A stretch of DNA of 64,000 bases, from contig CAYYYG010000002.1 in NCBI GenBank assembly GCA_964476135.1, forward strand, positions 12,676 to 76,675, in the 5' to 3' direction. Source of the DNA: CAYYYG01 sp964476135. Lineage in GTDB: Bacteria > Patescibacteriota > Microgenomatia > UBA1406 > GWC2-37-13. The notes below the pieces were generated by a model, which saw nothing but the letters and a program-made list of their open reading frames with translations, had not been told where the DNA came from and did no database searches. Shown piece after piece: positions 36,443-46,107 of the stretch; position 1 is the stretch's first letter; each line of letters starts with the position of its first letter. Both the position numbers and the translations under genes were made by a program.

Positions 36443-37675
36443 ATGAATTTAAGATATATACCCGTATTGGTTTTGTTCACACTCATCCTAAGTCCTTCTC
36501 TATACGCTGCCGAAAGATTTTTCGAAATACAGGCGATTGACACAATGAAGGAATCGCGTGATCTTGCTAGAGAAAAACTTAAAGATATAGAATACGAAAG
36601 TAAAATCGAAATCCAGATAAAAAAAATCGCTGATACAGGAGCGACACACATCGCGATCGGAACACCATATGATCAGGAGTTTACACCATTCCTGAAAAAA
36701 TGGGTAGTCGCAGCTCGTAAAAACGGTCTAAAAGTATGGTTTCGTGGCAACCTCGCAGGTTGGGAAGAATGGTTTGATTATCCTAAAATATCCAGGCAGA
36801 CACACATAGAACAAACAGTGAACTTTATTAAAAACAATAAAGATTTATTCGAAAATGGCGATATTTTCGTTTCCTGCCCTGAATGCGAAAACGGAGGTCC
36901 GGGTGATCCGAGGATGAACGGTGACGTTGATGGTCATAGAAAATTTTTGATTGAAGAACATGAGGTCGTCAGCAAAACATTCAAAGAGATGAGGCTAGAT
37001 ATCAACACCAGTCTTCATTCGATGAATGGCGATGTTGCTAAGTTGGTAATGAATAAAGAAACCACAAAATCGCTTGGAGGCGTAGTAACCATCGATCATT
37101 ATGTTGAGAGCCCGGAGACCTTAAATCAGGACATAAATGAAATCGCCGAGTCTTCAGGTGGCAAAATCGTTCTCGGTGAAATCGGAGCACCCATACTCGA
37201 TATACATGGTGAATTCAAGGAAAATGAGCAAGCTGAATGGATCAGAAATACTTTCGATTATTTGATTAAAAATCATAACGTGATCGGTCTGAATTACTGG
37301 GTCAACAAGGGTGGATCCACACATTTGTGGAACGACGACGATACCGCACGCGAAGCAGTTGATGTTATCACTTATTATTTTAAGCCCAAGGTTGTTTATG
37401 GTACTATAAGTGATGATATCAAACTCCGATTAAGGCAAGTCGAAATCGAAAGCAGCTATCGTAAAATAATATCTGACAACGGAGTATACACCATCCCAGT
37501 TTTAGATGATGAAAAAATAATATTTAGGAAGAACGAATACAAAGAGGTGACTAAATCGATCGATCATAGCTTAAAAATGGGTAGAAACAAGATAGATATC
37601 GTCATGTACCCAGAGAATCCTTCACTGTTCTACATGATATTAAAAAGAATCAAGCAATGGACAGGAAAAATCTGA
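36443..37675 (+). CDS. Secreted glycosidase-like TIM-barrel protein
   Basis: 410 residues. A signal peptide with cleavage after SLYA (about residue 22) is followed by a (beta/alpha)8 barrel. The pattern fits clan GH-A: a conserved acid after strand 4 (FVSCPECENGG) and a second acid at strand 7 (KIVLGEIGAP). The aromatic segment NYWVNKGGSTHLWND follows. No exact GH family was recognised. It may trim the polysaccharide made by the upstream genes. A TATAAT box (36389-36394) gives a leader of about 40 bases without a Shine-Dalgarno site. Confidence 0.7.
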   Translation: MNLRYIPVLVLFTLILSPSLYAAERFFEIQAIDTMKESRDLAREKLKDIEYESKIEIQIKKIADTGATHIAIGTPYDQEFTPFLKKWVVAARKNGLKVWFRGNLAGWEEWFDYPKISRQTHIEQTVNFIKNNKDLFENGDIFVSCPECENGGPGDPRMNGDVDGHRKFLIEEHEVVSKTFKEMRLDINTSLHSMNGDVAKLVMNKETTKSLGGVVTIDHYVESPETLNQDINEIAESSGGKIVLGEIGAPILDIHGEFKENEQAEWIRNTFDYLIKNHNVIGLNYWVNKGGSTHLWNDDDTAREAVDVITYYFKPKVVYGTISDDIKLRLRQVEIESSYRKIISDNGVYTIPVLDDEKIIFRKNEYKEVTKSIDHSLKMGRNKIDIVMYPENPSLFYMILKRIKQWTGKI

Positions 37676-37678
37676 ATG

Positions 37679-37752
37679 TGCGCACGCCTGGACTTGAACC
37701 AGGGACCTTTGCAATGTGAATGCAACGCTCTAGCCAACTGAGCTACGCGCGC
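37679..37752 (-). tRNA. tRNA-Val (anticodon CAC)
   Basis: On the minus strand the acceptor stem GCGCGCG pairs with CGTGCGC with one G-T pair. The anticodon stem TTGCA/TGCAA encloses loop TTCACAT with anticodon CAC. The D-arm AGCTCAGTTGGCTAGAGC and T-arm GGTTCAAGTCC are canonical. No CCA is encoded. It is convergent with the glycosidase-like gene, whose stop lies 3 bases away. Confidence 0.95.
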
Positions 37753-37803
37753 TTCTGGTAATTATACCACTTTTCTCATATTGTTTTTTTTATCTTTTTT
37801 CTC

Positions 37804-37809
37804 TAAAAT
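37804..37809 (+). promoter_or_regulatory. Predicted -10 (TAAAAT) of lepB, leaderless spacing
   Basis: TAAAAT ends 8 bases before the ATG at 37818. No Shine-Dalgarno site is present. Confidence 0.45.
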
Positions 37810-37817
37810 GAAGTCTT

Positions 37818-38444
37818 ATGAACCTTGTAAAAAAAATTATCGAGTTTGTAATGGACATACTTGAGACAGTCGTGTTCGTGGGTTCGTTATTTATAGTCAT
37901 ATACCTCTTTATACTTCAACCAAACCAAATTAAAGGCGCTTCAATGGAACCGACGTTTGAATCAGGCGATTATATTTTCACCAGTAAAATCACCTACAGG
38001 TTCCGCCATCCTGAACGTGGCGACATAGTGGTATTTCGCTCACCCAGAAACCAAGATATCGAATTCATAAAGCGAATTATTGGACTGCCAGGAGATATTG
38101 TGATGGTTCGCAATCAGGAAGTATATGTTAACGACAATATGTTATCTGAACCTTATATTTCATCAAAAACTCCACTGTGGGAGGGTGGATTTATTAAGGA
38201 AGGCACTCCATATTTAGTTCCGGATGGGGAAATATTTGTTATGGGGGATAACCGCCCAAGATCTTCTGATTCCAGAGAATTTGGTTCCATTCCAGTAGAG
38301 ACCGTCATCGGACAAGTATTTTACAGGTACTTTCCTACTCCAAAAATGGGGGCACTAAAAAATCCATTTCCCGAATCCTTACGAAGCTTATTAAATACTT
38401 TTAACCCTTCATTTTCTGCAGTATTGAGAGCAGTGCGGGCGTAG
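37818..38444 (+). CDS. lepB: Signal peptidase I
   Basis: Membrane serine protease that removes signal peptides from exported proteins, 208 residues. One N-terminal membrane helix (about 10-33) is present. The catalytic Ser lies in IKGASMEPTFESGDY and the catalytic Lys in DIEFIKRIIGLPGD. The conserved boxes VPDGEIFVMGDNRPRSSDSR are also present. The many signal-peptide proteins here are likely substrates. The 3' end overlaps the convergent ParB-like gene by 44 bases. Confidence 0.97.
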   Translation: MNLVKKIIEFVMDILETVVFVGSLFIVIYLFILQPNQIKGASMEPTFESGDYIFTSKITYRFRHPERGDIVVFRSPRNQDIEFIKRIIGLPGDIVMVRNQEVYVNDNMLSEPYISSKTPLWEGGFIKEGTPYLVPDGEIFVMGDNRPRSSDSREFGSIPVETVIGQVFYRYFPTPKMGALKNPFPESLRSLLNTFNPSFSAVLRAVRA

Positions 38445-38943
38445 TTTTTTCCAGACCACCCTTCAATTCGACTACTAGACGTCCTCTTACTCTAGTCTGT
38501 ACAATTTTAACTGAATATTCGATTTCAAGATCAGATAGCGATTTATATATGTCGGCAGCTGCGTTTTTTTCAAGATATTTTCCACCAGTGTCCACATGAT
38601 AAAGCATTTCTCGAATGAGAGCCTCAGCTTGAAGCGCTGTAAGATTGTTGCTTAAAATTTTTTCATAGGCCAATAGCATTTGGTCATGCGTGCCTAGTCG
38701 AGCAATAATGAACAAGTGGCTCAATGATATGGTCTTGCTATAGTAGCCGTCACGGACTATTTCAGGTAGTTTGATCAATCTAAGAATATGACAAATATAT
38801 GCCGGCTTATAATTAAGTTTTTCTGCGAGGTCCTTAACACGTACTTTTTTCTCTGTTTTTAAACGATGCAGTACTACAGCTTTATTGAAATAATCTTCTT
38901 CTTTTCTAACTTGTTCCAGCAGCCTGACTGTTTCCGCGTCCAT
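38401..38943 (-). CDS. ParB-like HTH protein lacking the N-terminal ParB domain
   Basis: 180 residues. It matches the central helix-turn-helix part of ParB/Spo0J/Noc (KDLAEKLNYKPAYICHILRL, IKLPEIVRDGYYSKTISLSH, then ALQAEALIREML). The N-terminal CTP-binding domain with the GERR-type motif is absent, and so is any obvious stop-interrupted remnant upstream. The C-terminal 60 residues form an unrecognised alpha/beta unit ending in ALLSILQKMKG. It has a leaderless-type -10. It could be a DNA-binding regulator rather than a partition protein; no parA lies in the window. Confidence 0.7.
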   Translation of the reverse strand: MDAETVRLLEQVRKEEDYFNKAVVLHRLKTEKKVRVKDLAEKLNYKPAYICHILRLIKLPEIVRDGYYSKTISLSHLFIIARLGTHDQMLLAYEKILSNNLTALQAEALIREMLYHVDTGGKYLEKNAAADIYKSLSDLEIEYSVKIVQTRVRGRLVVELKGGLEKTTPALLSILQKMKG

Positions 38944-38949
38944 AAAGAT

Positions 38950-38955
38950 ATTTTA
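38950..38955 (-). promoter_or_regulatory. Predicted -10 (TAAAAT) of the ParB-like gene, leaderless spacing
   Basis: Minus-strand TAAAAT ends 6 bases before the ATG at 38943. Confidence 0.45.
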
Positions 38956-38987
38956 TCAGAAATACAGTCTTTATATTTTGGATTTAT

Positions 38988-39239
38988 TTATGAAGCATCA
39001 ACGGCGACGTACTGCCTACCATATCTTGAAAAAAAGCGAACTACGCCTCCCCTTGCGGCAACGATAGTATGATCGCGTGAGACGATTACCCCGTCCGCCC
39101 CATGGACTTTAGTACCTCGCTGTCTAATTATGATATTCCCCGATTTGACAGTTTGTCCACCATAAACCTTTATACCTAATCTTTTTGATATAGAATCTCT
39201 ATTTCCTCTTACAGCTCTTTGTGCTTTTGTATGTGCCAT
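38988..39239 (-). CDS. rpmA: 50S ribosomal protein bL27
   Basis: 83 residues. The core reads GIKVYGGQTVKSGNIIIRQR, then GTKVHGADGVIVSRDHTIVA, which is diagnostic. The N-terminus (MAHTKAQRAVRGNRDS) differs from the common MAHKKGGGSSRNGRDS pattern: the Gly/Ser-rich tail that reaches the peptidyl transferase centre is replaced by a more basic one. It follows rplU by 5 bases in the usual order. Confidence 0.96.
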   Translation of the reverse strand: MAHTKAQRAVRGNRDSISKRLGIKVYGGQTVKSGNIIIRQRGTKVHGADGVIVSRDHTIVAARGGVVRFFSRYGRQYVAVDAS

Positions 39240-39244
39240 ATTTG

Positions 39245-39550
39245 TTAGATTTTTGTAATCTTGATTTTTGTCAATTGAGGCCTGAATCCGGTTACGCGTC
39301 GGTATCTGACCTTAGACTTAAATCGGGCTACTCTGATTTTATCACCTTTTACAGTTGCTAAAATCGTCGCTTTAACTGTTTTTTCTAGTAAAGGAGTCCC
39401 GATTTCAGATGATTTTCCGGAAAAGATAGCCATAGCAGGCATTTCTACAACATCATTCTCCTTACCATCTATTTTATCGATAAATAACTCATCTTGTTCT
39501 TTTACCAAGTATTGTTTTCCACCTGATTTGATAACTGCGAGTGTTTGCAT
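39245..39550 (-). CDS. rplU: 50S ribosomal protein bL21
   Basis: 101 residues, normal length. Conserved features are LAVIKSGGKQYLVKEQDELF at the N-terminus and the RNA-binding C-terminal KVRYRRVTGFRPQLTKIKI. A TATAAT box on the minus strand lies 10 bases before the ATG, so the leader is very short. It is cotranscribed with rpmA. Confidence 0.97.
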   Translation of the reverse strand: MQTLAVIKSGGKQYLVKEQDELFIDKIDGKENDVVEMPAMAIFSGKSSEIGTPLLEKTVKATILATVKGDKIRVARFKSKVRYRRVTGFRPQLTKIKITKI

Positions 39551-39604
39551 AATAGCAATAATTATACCTGAAAATACACGATCTGCAAGCGTAATTGTGC
39601 AGAT

Positions 39605-40642
39605 TTATAAAGGTAAAAGAGACATGGCAAAAAGCAATGTTACAAGTGAGGATCCACCGTAGGATATAAGAGGCAGAGTTATACCGGTTATGGGCACCAT
39701 TCCCAAATTCATACCTATATTGATAAAAACTTGAAATAAAAACATACTTAAAAACCCCAGAATCATATAAAAATTGAAGGCCTCTTCCTCCGATTTTCTA
39801 TGGTGATATCTTAATAATCGTTGTACCAGATATACGAATATCATCGCATAAAGCAGAATCACAACAAATCCACCGACAAATCCGAACTGCTCTACCAAAG
39901 AAGAATAAGCAAAATCCGTATGATTTTCTGGCAAAAAATGCAGCTGTGATTGTGTTCCCAGCCCTAACCCCCTACCAATCAGCTTGCCTGATCCTACCGT
40001 GATTATAGCTTGAGTCATATTATACGAAGATCCTTGTCTGTCAACATGAGGACTGATAAAACTTAAAATTCTTGCTTTTTGATAATCTTTAAGAGTATAT
40101 ATCCCGATAGGCAGTGAGACTATAGTGATAATTGTCAAGAAAAGCAAGTATCTCTTGGGTATTGAAGAAAACAAAATCATCGTCATAAACACAACCGTAT
40201 ATACCATTGCACTTCCGAGATCGGGCTGCTTGAATATAATCAAAGTAGGAATAGCAAACAGCAGACAAAATTTGAAAAACGTACTGAGTGTCGGTTCTTT
40301 TCTTCTTACGGCAGATAACGCTTGCGCAAAATACAATATGAAAAAAATCTTAAAAAATTCAGAGGGTTGGAAGTTGAAAACATATAGGTCTATCCATCTT
40401 TTGGAACCCCTTGCTTCCAGTCCGACAATGTAAGTAATCGATAAAATAATTACAAATAAAATATAAAAATTCAAGGAATTTATCTTGAAAAATCTTATAC
40501 CTACACGTCGGCCGACAAAATAAAGAAAAAGACCCACAACCATATACTCGATATAGTTCCAGACAAGATTATTATTTATGCCCAATAAATTGAAGAATCC
40601 AAAGACACACAAAAATAATGTTGGTAAAAGGAGGCCGATCAT
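39605..40642 (-). CDS. rodA: RodA/FtsW-type peptidoglycan glycosyltransferase (SEDS), probably RodA
   Basis: 345 residues with about ten membrane helices. SEDS signatures are present: GSKRWIDLYVFNFQPSEFFK, KQPDLGSAMVYTVVF, HFLPENHTDFAYSSLVEQFG with the catalytic Asp, and GITLPLISYGGSSLVT near the C-terminus. A separate FtsW lies in the division cluster, so this copy is assigned to elongation. It follows ileS by 14 bases. A partner class B penicillin-binding protein is not in the window. Confidence 0.9.
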   Translation of the reverse strand: MIGLLLPTLFLCVFGFFNLLGINNNLVWNYIEYMVVGLFLYFVGRRVGIRFFKINSLNFYILFVIILSITYIVGLEARGSKRWIDLYVFNFQPSEFFKIFFILYFAQALSAVRRKEPTLSTFFKFCLLFAIPTLIIFKQPDLGSAMVYTVVFMTMILFSSIPKRYLLFLTIITIVSLPIGIYTLKDYQKARILSFISPHVDRQGSSYNMTQAIITVGSGKLIGRGLGLGTQSQLHFLPENHTDFAYSSLVEQFGFVGGFVVILLYAMIFVYLVQRLLRYHHRKSEEEAFNFYMILGFLSMFLFQVFINIGMNLGMVPITGITLPLISYGGSSLVTLLFAMSLLPL

Positions 40643-40656
40643 ATAGTTCTATCTTA

Positions 40657-43605
40657 TTATAATAAGGCGAATTCTTGACCGTATTCGATAGAATCGATAA
40701 GAACCGACTGCCTTATTATTTGCTCGAATTCTTTATACTCCGTCGGCAACCGCACTGCCACTTTTTGATCAGCGACGATATTGGCAGTTTTCCTCGCTGC
40801 CTGGATGCTTCTTATTAAATCACGAACCCTACCTTCAGCGGCCAAACTTGGAGTGATGTTAGTATCGAATACGACCTCAATGTTATCTCCGCCTGCGTTT
40901 AACACTACTTCCTTTACATTCAACTCTTCCTTTATCAGGTTAACGTATTGATAATTATAATTTTCGGCGAATTTACGTCCCCGAGGTAGTTTTATGTCCG
41001 CCATCGCTAACGGCTGTCTGAGTTTGATTTTAGACTCCTTACGCACTCTGTGGGCTATTTCTACAATTTCGCGGACAAACTGCATATCTGCTATCACCCT
41101 ATCTTCTGATTTCAATTCAAGAAGTGGCCAACTGGCCATATGCACAGATTCTTCTCCTGTAAGATCTGTGTAGATCTCCTCTGTTATAAAGGGTAGGATT
41201 GGTGAAAGTATTATCGATAAATTGACTAGAATCTTAAACAAGGCTGTGTAGAATCCCCGTTTGTCTGCTTCATTTTTTGAATGTATAAATACCCGATTAC
41301 GGCTTCGTCGTATAAACCAAGTAGACAGATCCTCAACGAATTTTTCGACAGCAGCCGAGGCATCGCGTGAACTATATGCATCAAGCGACTCTTCATATGC
41401 TTTCACAGTCGTATCAAGACGATTAATTATCCATATATCAAGAATATTTGTAAACTGCTCCACCGTGGCTTTACTATCAAATTTATCAAGTGCCGTGTAT
41501 TCTTTATAGAACTTGTATATGTTCCATAGCATTAGATAAAACTTACGTCGTACTTCATCGGCTTTTTTATATCCGAACAGCATATTTTCAGCTGGATTTT
41601 CACGCGCAAACATCCATCGCATGACATCTACGCCGATTTTGTCGGCTCCTTCGTTGAATTCTATCGAGTTGCCCCAGCTTTTATGCATCGCTCGTCCATC
41701 TTCCCCAAGCAATGTTCCAAAACCGAGCACTCGCTTGAAGGGCGCTGAATCTTCCATAACCGTCGCTTCCGCAATTAGGGCATAAAACCAATTCTTAAAT
41801 TGACCGGGGAAAGATTCGGTAATGAAATCTACCGGATACCATTTTTTCCACGTACTCTTGTCCTTGTTATATAAAGGCTCCTTGTTGTTGTCTGAAATCG
41901 TCGAAAAGGGCACTATACCCGCATCCAACCAAGGATTTCCGACATCCTCTATGCGACTTATGCTTAAACCACATTTTTTACAATTTATTTTTACTTCATC
42001 GACATATGGCTTGTGTGGGGTTTTTCCTTCAAACTGGTCCCACCCGGATACCGCCCTCTCCTTAAGCTCTTCCTTTGAACCGATAATCTCGAATATTCCA
42101 CATTTTTTACATTCATAAATCGGCAAGGACAGCCCCCAATAGCGGTTTTTTTTACTGATGAGCCAGTCGTGCATATTGTTCAACCAGTCAAGCTCGCGAT
42201 CCAAGCCGAATTCCGGCATCCATTTGATCTCTTTTGCGACCTTTATCATTCTCTCTCTGAGAGTTGAACTATCACCCTTTTTCGAGATAAGAGTGGGAAG
42301 GTCCATTGCGATATACCATTCATCAGCTACTTTCCATACAAGCTCGGTTTTACAGCGCCAGCAAGCCGGATAGCGGTGTTTGTAGCGATGGATATTAAAT
42401 ATCCAGTGTTCACCTTTCGATTCCCGTACTTTAAGGGCATCGAAAATAAGCTCCGGGTGCTTTTTTGCATTTTTTCCTGACAGAAATCCCATCGTATCGA
42501 GATAATCGGCATTGTCCGCAATTACCGGGATCATCGGCAGCCCAAGCTGTTTGCCAAGCTTGAAGTCCTCTATGCCGGCAGAAACGGCGGTATGGACCAT
42601 TCCTGTGCCTTCCTCTGGACTAATAGGAAGAATCATCGGGTCCGTCGGAATAACTTCATGAAATTTTTTGTGCTTTATTACCTTTTTGACAGCGGGCAAC
42701 TCATCGAATGGTCCTGAATATTTCAAGCCAACAAGTTTATTTCCCGCAACTTTCTGTAATTCTTTACCAAATTTATCGCCAACTACACGTTTGACCGCAT
42801 CTGATGCCAACCATATTTTTCGACCGTCGACCAATTCCACTTGAGAATATTTTAGTTCAACATCGACTGCGACTGCGATATTTGCGGGTATAGTCCAGGG
42901 CGTCGTGGTCCAGATTAATAAATATTCATTCTCTCGATCGAGAATTGGCAAAAGCAAGTATATCGCCTCATGCACCAGTTCTTTATAGTCTTCCGTCAAC
43001 ATTTCATGCTGAGAAATCGCCGTCTCACACCTCGGACACCATGGTACGGATTCGCTTCCCTTATAAATCCAGCCGTTTTCGTGGCAAATTTTCAGAAACT
43101 TCCAGATCATGTAGTTATTATCATCACTCATCGTAAAATATGAATTATCCCAATCCATAAAATAGGCAAGTCTTTTGGACTGATCGGTTTGGATGGAGGA
43201 ATATTTCATCACACGATCTTTGCAGAGCTGAACAAATTTGGCTATCGATGCTTTTTTATCGCCGGGAACCAAATTTTCGATATCTTTTTTCGACTTCAAT
43301 TTCAGTTCTTTTTCAACTTCCACCTCGACCCAAAGCCCCTGACAGTCAAATCCATTTTGAAACCGCTGCTTGAAGCCCTTTAGATTGTGGTATTTTTGCC
43401 AAAGATCTTTATATGTGCGTCCCCATGCGTGATGGACACCCATGGGGTTATTAGCTGTGATCGGACCATCTTGAAAAGAATAATATTTTTTTGCCTTGCT
43501 GTTTTTTTTAAGATATTTTTTAATGATTCCCGAGTTATACCAATGCTTGAGCCATTTCTTTTCCATGGCAATAAAATCATGTGAAGGTTTATTTTGTTCT
43601 GTCAT
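40657..43605 (-). CDS. ileS: Isoleucyl-tRNA synthetase
   Basis: 982 residues, class Ia. The HIGH site is a variant (ANNPMGVHHAWGRTYKDLW) followed by NGFDCQGLWVEVEVEKEL instead of the common WDTHGLP. The KMSKS loop is also a variant, GRAMHKSWGNSIEFNEG. The zinc-binding pair CPRCETAISQHE and the editing domain with WTTTPWTIPANIAVAV are clear. An anticodon-binding domain and a C-terminal IleRS-type tail follow. TACAAT lies 6 bases before the ATG, which suggests a leaderless message. Confidence 0.95.
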   Translation of the reverse strand: MTEQNKPSHDFIAMEKKWLKHWYNSGIIKKYLKKNSKAKKYYSFQDGPITANNPMGVHHAWGRTYKDLWQKYHNLKGFKQRFQNGFDCQGLWVEVEVEKELKLKSKKDIENLVPGDKKASIAKFVQLCKDRVMKYSSIQTDQSKRLAYFMDWDNSYFTMSDDNNYMIWKFLKICHENGWIYKGSESVPWCPRCETAISQHEMLTEDYKELVHEAIYLLLPILDRENEYLLIWTTTPWTIPANIAVAVDVELKYSQVELVDGRKIWLASDAVKRVVGDKFGKELQKVAGNKLVGLKYSGPFDELPAVKKVIKHKKFHEVIPTDPMILPISPEEGTGMVHTAVSAGIEDFKLGKQLGLPMIPVIADNADYLDTMGFLSGKNAKKHPELIFDALKVRESKGEHWIFNIHRYKHRYPACWRCKTELVWKVADEWYIAMDLPTLISKKGDSSTLRERMIKVAKEIKWMPEFGLDRELDWLNNMHDWLISKKNRYWGLSLPIYECKKCGIFEIIGSKEELKERAVSGWDQFEGKTPHKPYVDEVKINCKKCGLSISRIEDVGNPWLDAGIVPFSTISDNNKEPLYNKDKSTWKKWYPVDFITESFPGQFKNWFYALIAEATVMEDSAPFKRVLGFGTLLGEDGRAMHKSWGNSIEFNEGADKIGVDVMRWMFARENPAENMLFGYKKADEVRRKFYLMLWNIYKFYKEYTALDKFDSKATVEQFTNILDIWIINRLDTTVKAYEESLDAYSSRDASAAVEKFVEDLSTWFIRRSRNRVFIHSKNEADKRGFYTALFKILVNLSIILSPILPFITEEIYTDLTGEESVHMASWPLLELKSEDRVIADMQFVREIVEIAHRVRKESKIKLRQPLAMADIKLPRGRKFAENYNYQYVNLIKEELNVKEVVLNAGGDNIEVVFDTNITPSLAAEGRVRDLIRSIQAARKTANIVADQKVAVRLPTEYKEFEQIIRQSVLIDSIEYGQEFALL

Positions 43606-43611
43606 AGGGGT

Positions 43612-43617
43612 ATTGTA
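43612..43617 (-). promoter_or_regulatory. Predicted -10 (TACAAT) of ileS, leaderless spacing
   Basis: Minus-strand TACAAT ends 6 bases before the ATG at 43605, in the 55-base gap after which ftsZ ends. Confidence 0.5.
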
Positions 43618-43660
43618 AATGAAAATATGTAAAATCTCAACAATTCGGACTCATGCAGCA

Positions 43661-44803
43661 CTACTTTTTTCTCATAAATGCAGGTATTTCCAAGGGGTCG
43701 TCTTCGATAAATTCGGTCTCATCAAAATCCTTCAGTTCGGGTTCGTTTTTTTGCTCGACGGTTGGTGCTGTTGATGCTGTGGAAACCGATGATTGCGTTT
43801 TCGGCTCTTCGATTATGGGGTTTTTTTTGAACTTGAAAAGCTGTACTCTAGCCTCATCGTAGCGCGTGGCGATCAGAGTAATTCTAATTTCATCTGACAT
43901 CGATTCGTCAATTGCGGCTCCGAATATTATATCGGCGTTTGGATCGGCTGCTTTTGTGATGAGTGATGCTGCCTCATCGATTTCTGCCATGGACAGATCG
44001 CGTCCTCCAATTACATTAAATAAAATTCCTCTGGCGCCCTCTATTGTGGCATCGAGTAACGGAGATGAAATTGCTTGCTTAATTGCTGTTATAGCGCGCT
44101 TATCACCCGATCCGACTCCGATACCCATAATTGCGGTTCCGGAATTACTCATAACCGTACGTACATCGGCAAAGTCAACATTAATAAGTCCTGGGAGAAT
44201 TATAAGTTCGGCAATCCCTTTAACTCCCTGGTGAAGGACAGAGTCGATTTTCTTAAAAGCTTCAAGGACAGGCGTTTTTTTGTCTATAACCTGAAGAATG
44301 CGCTGATTTGGCACAATTATTAGCGTATCCACCTTTTCCTTTAACTGGGAAATACCATCCTCGGCGCTCATACGACGCTTTGCCCCTTCAAATTCAAAAG
44401 GTTTTGTGACAACCGCAACTGTAAGCGCACCCGTATTTTTGGCTACTTCAGCGACTATCGGAGCTGCCCCTGTGCCAGTACCACCGCCTTCACCCGCAGT
44501 TATAAAAATCATGTCTGCTCCTGTTATTTCTTCTTTGATTTTATCTTTGGATTCCTCAGCAGCCATTCTTCCCACTTCCGGATCACCACCGGAACCAAGC
44601 CCTTTTGTAAGCTTCTCGCCTATTTGTATTTTCGTGTCTGCCTTATTATGAAGTAATGCCTGAGCATCTGTATTTATGGCCACAAACTCAACTCCAGGAA
44701 TTCCACCTTCCGTAATCATGGAAGATATGGCGTTTCCGCCTCCTCCTCCAACGCCAATAACTTTAATCTTGGCCGCCTGGCCAGCATGTGGCTTAATCAG
44801 CAT
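43661..44803 (-). CDS. ftsZ: Cell division GTPase FtsZ
   Basis: 380 residues. Nucleotide-binding signatures are [17 protein letters not shown] and the tubulin motif [16 protein letters not shown]. The T7 synergy loop reads [17 protein letters not shown] variable linker (about 320-365) is followed by the conserved tail [12 protein letters not shown], which binds FtsA. It follows ftsA by 10 bases and is last in the cluster. Confidence 0.98.
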   Translation of the reverse strand: MLIKPHAGQAAKIKVIGVGGGGGNAISSMITEGGIPGVEFVAINTDAQALLHNKADTKIQIGEKLTKGLGSGGDPEVGRMAAEESKDKIKEEITGADMIFITAGEGGGTGTGAAPIVAEVAKNTGALTVAVVTKPFEFEGAKRRMSAEDGISQLKEKVDTLIIVPNQRILQVIDKKTPVLEAFKKIDSVLHQGVKGIAELIILPGLINVDFADVRTVMSNSGTAIMGIGVGSGDKRAITAIKQAISSPLLDATIEGARGILFNVIGGRDLSMAEIDEAASLITKAADPNADIIFGAAIDESMSDEIRITLIATRYDEARVQLFKFKKNPIIEEPKTQSSVSTASTAPTVEQKNEPELKDFDETEFIEDDPLEIPAFMRKK

Positions 44804-44813
44804 GGATTTGACT

Positions 44814-46088
44814 TTAAGGAATAAACTGTTTCAAGAAACTTTTTATCGAATCTACCGGATTTCCCATATTAACTCCCCGGAACATTTTATTAAAATTTTT
44901 CGTTACCGGCTGATGCGATTCGGGAACTTCTTCACGAGCATATAATACCAAACCTATGGTAGCTGCGTATTGCGGATCTAAAATTTCATCAACAAGTCCT
45001 GTTGCTTTATCCGGCACGCCAACTCTGATCGGTAGACCAACGATCTTTTTTCCCATTTCAATCATCCCAACCGTATGTGCGCCACCACCGGTAATCACCA
45101 ATCCTGAAGGAATCTGTTTTGCAAATCCGCTTTTTTCGATAGCTTCAGCCGCATATTTATATATCTCCTCTAGCCTGGGACCAATTATACCATCTAAGAC
45201 AGTTTTAACCGATATCGGCTCTATTTGCTCGGGAATTCCGATTTCTGCTGTATTCAAATTCTCGCTGTGTCTGGTTTTGAGGTCTCCTTGCATTTTATAG
45301 CGATTGCTCAGATGTAATTTTATTTTTTCTGCCGATTGCAAAGAAACTCTGAGTCCGACCGCGATGTCGTTTGTTATATGTTTAGCGCCGACTGGCAAAG
45401 AAACCGAGTGCGATAGCGCTCCCTCGACATACATACACATATCAACCTTGCCACCTCCAATATCTATAACGGCAACACCTAAATCTTTTTCAGTGTCCGT
45501 AAGAACAGCCTCAGCCGCGGATAAACCGGAAAAAATTTCACCAACAGGTTCTATTCCTAAATCTGATATACAGCGCTCTATGTTTTTCAGATTAGTTGTC
45601 GAAGCGGTAATGATATGCGTATCGATTTCAAGTCTTACCCCGGTCATGCCAACCGGATTGCGTATACCGGCTTGTCCGTCAACGCTGTATTCACGTGGGG
45701 ATACCTCAATTATTTGTCTAGTCGTGGAAAGTGAAATCGCCCGAGCCGCTTCGATAACCCTCACAACATCTTCCCGCGCTATTTCACCCTGAGGATTGGA
45801 AACTGCCACCACTCCATGCGAGTTTAAGGAAGAAATATGGGGACCTCCAACCGATACGTATGCAGTTGTGATCTTGTGCCCCGCCATTCTTTCCGCTTTT
45901 TCCACACTCTCCTCGACGGCTGTTGTCACTTGATCAATATCGACTATAAGACCTTTCTTGACACCCTTTGATTGTGTAGCATTGAAACCGATGATTCGTA
46001 TTTCATCGTGTTCTTTTGACTCGAGAGCAACGACAGTCGCGATTTTGGAGCTCCCTATATCGATCCCGCATATAATTTTTTCCGACAT
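44814..46088 (-). CDS. ftsA: Cell division protein FtsA
   Basis: Actin-like membrane tether of FtsZ, 424 residues. [17 protein letters not shown] is the phosphate-1 loop, the 1C subdomain covers about 85-160, and [20 protein letters not shown] and [17 protein letters not shown] form the second nucleotide site. The C-terminal amphipathic helix ([14 protein letters not shown]) is the membrane anchor. Order ftsQ-ftsA-ftsZ is canonical. Confidence 0.97.
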   Translation of the reverse strand: MSEKIICGIDIGSSKIATVVALESKEHDEIRIIGFNATQSKGVKKGLIVDIDQVTTAVEESVEKAERMAGHKITTAYVSVGGPHISSLNSHGVVAVSNPQGEIAREDVVRVIEAARAISLSTTRQIIEVSPREYSVDGQAGIRNPVGMTGVRLEIDTHIITASTTNLKNIERCISDLGIEPVGEIFSGLSAAEAVLTDTEKDLGVAVIDIGGGKVDMCMYVEGALSHSVSLPVGAKHITNDIAVGLRVSLQSAEKIKLHLSNRYKMQGDLKTRHSENLNTAEIGIPEQIEPISVKTVLDGIIGPRLEEIYKYAAEAIEKSGFAKQIPSGLVITGGGAHTVGMIEMGKKIVGLPIRVGVPDKATGLVDEILDPQYAATIGLVLYAREEVPESHQPVTKNFNKMFRGVNMGNPVDSIKSFLKQFIP

Positions 46089-46107
46089 AAAAATTTTTTA
46101 ACATGAA

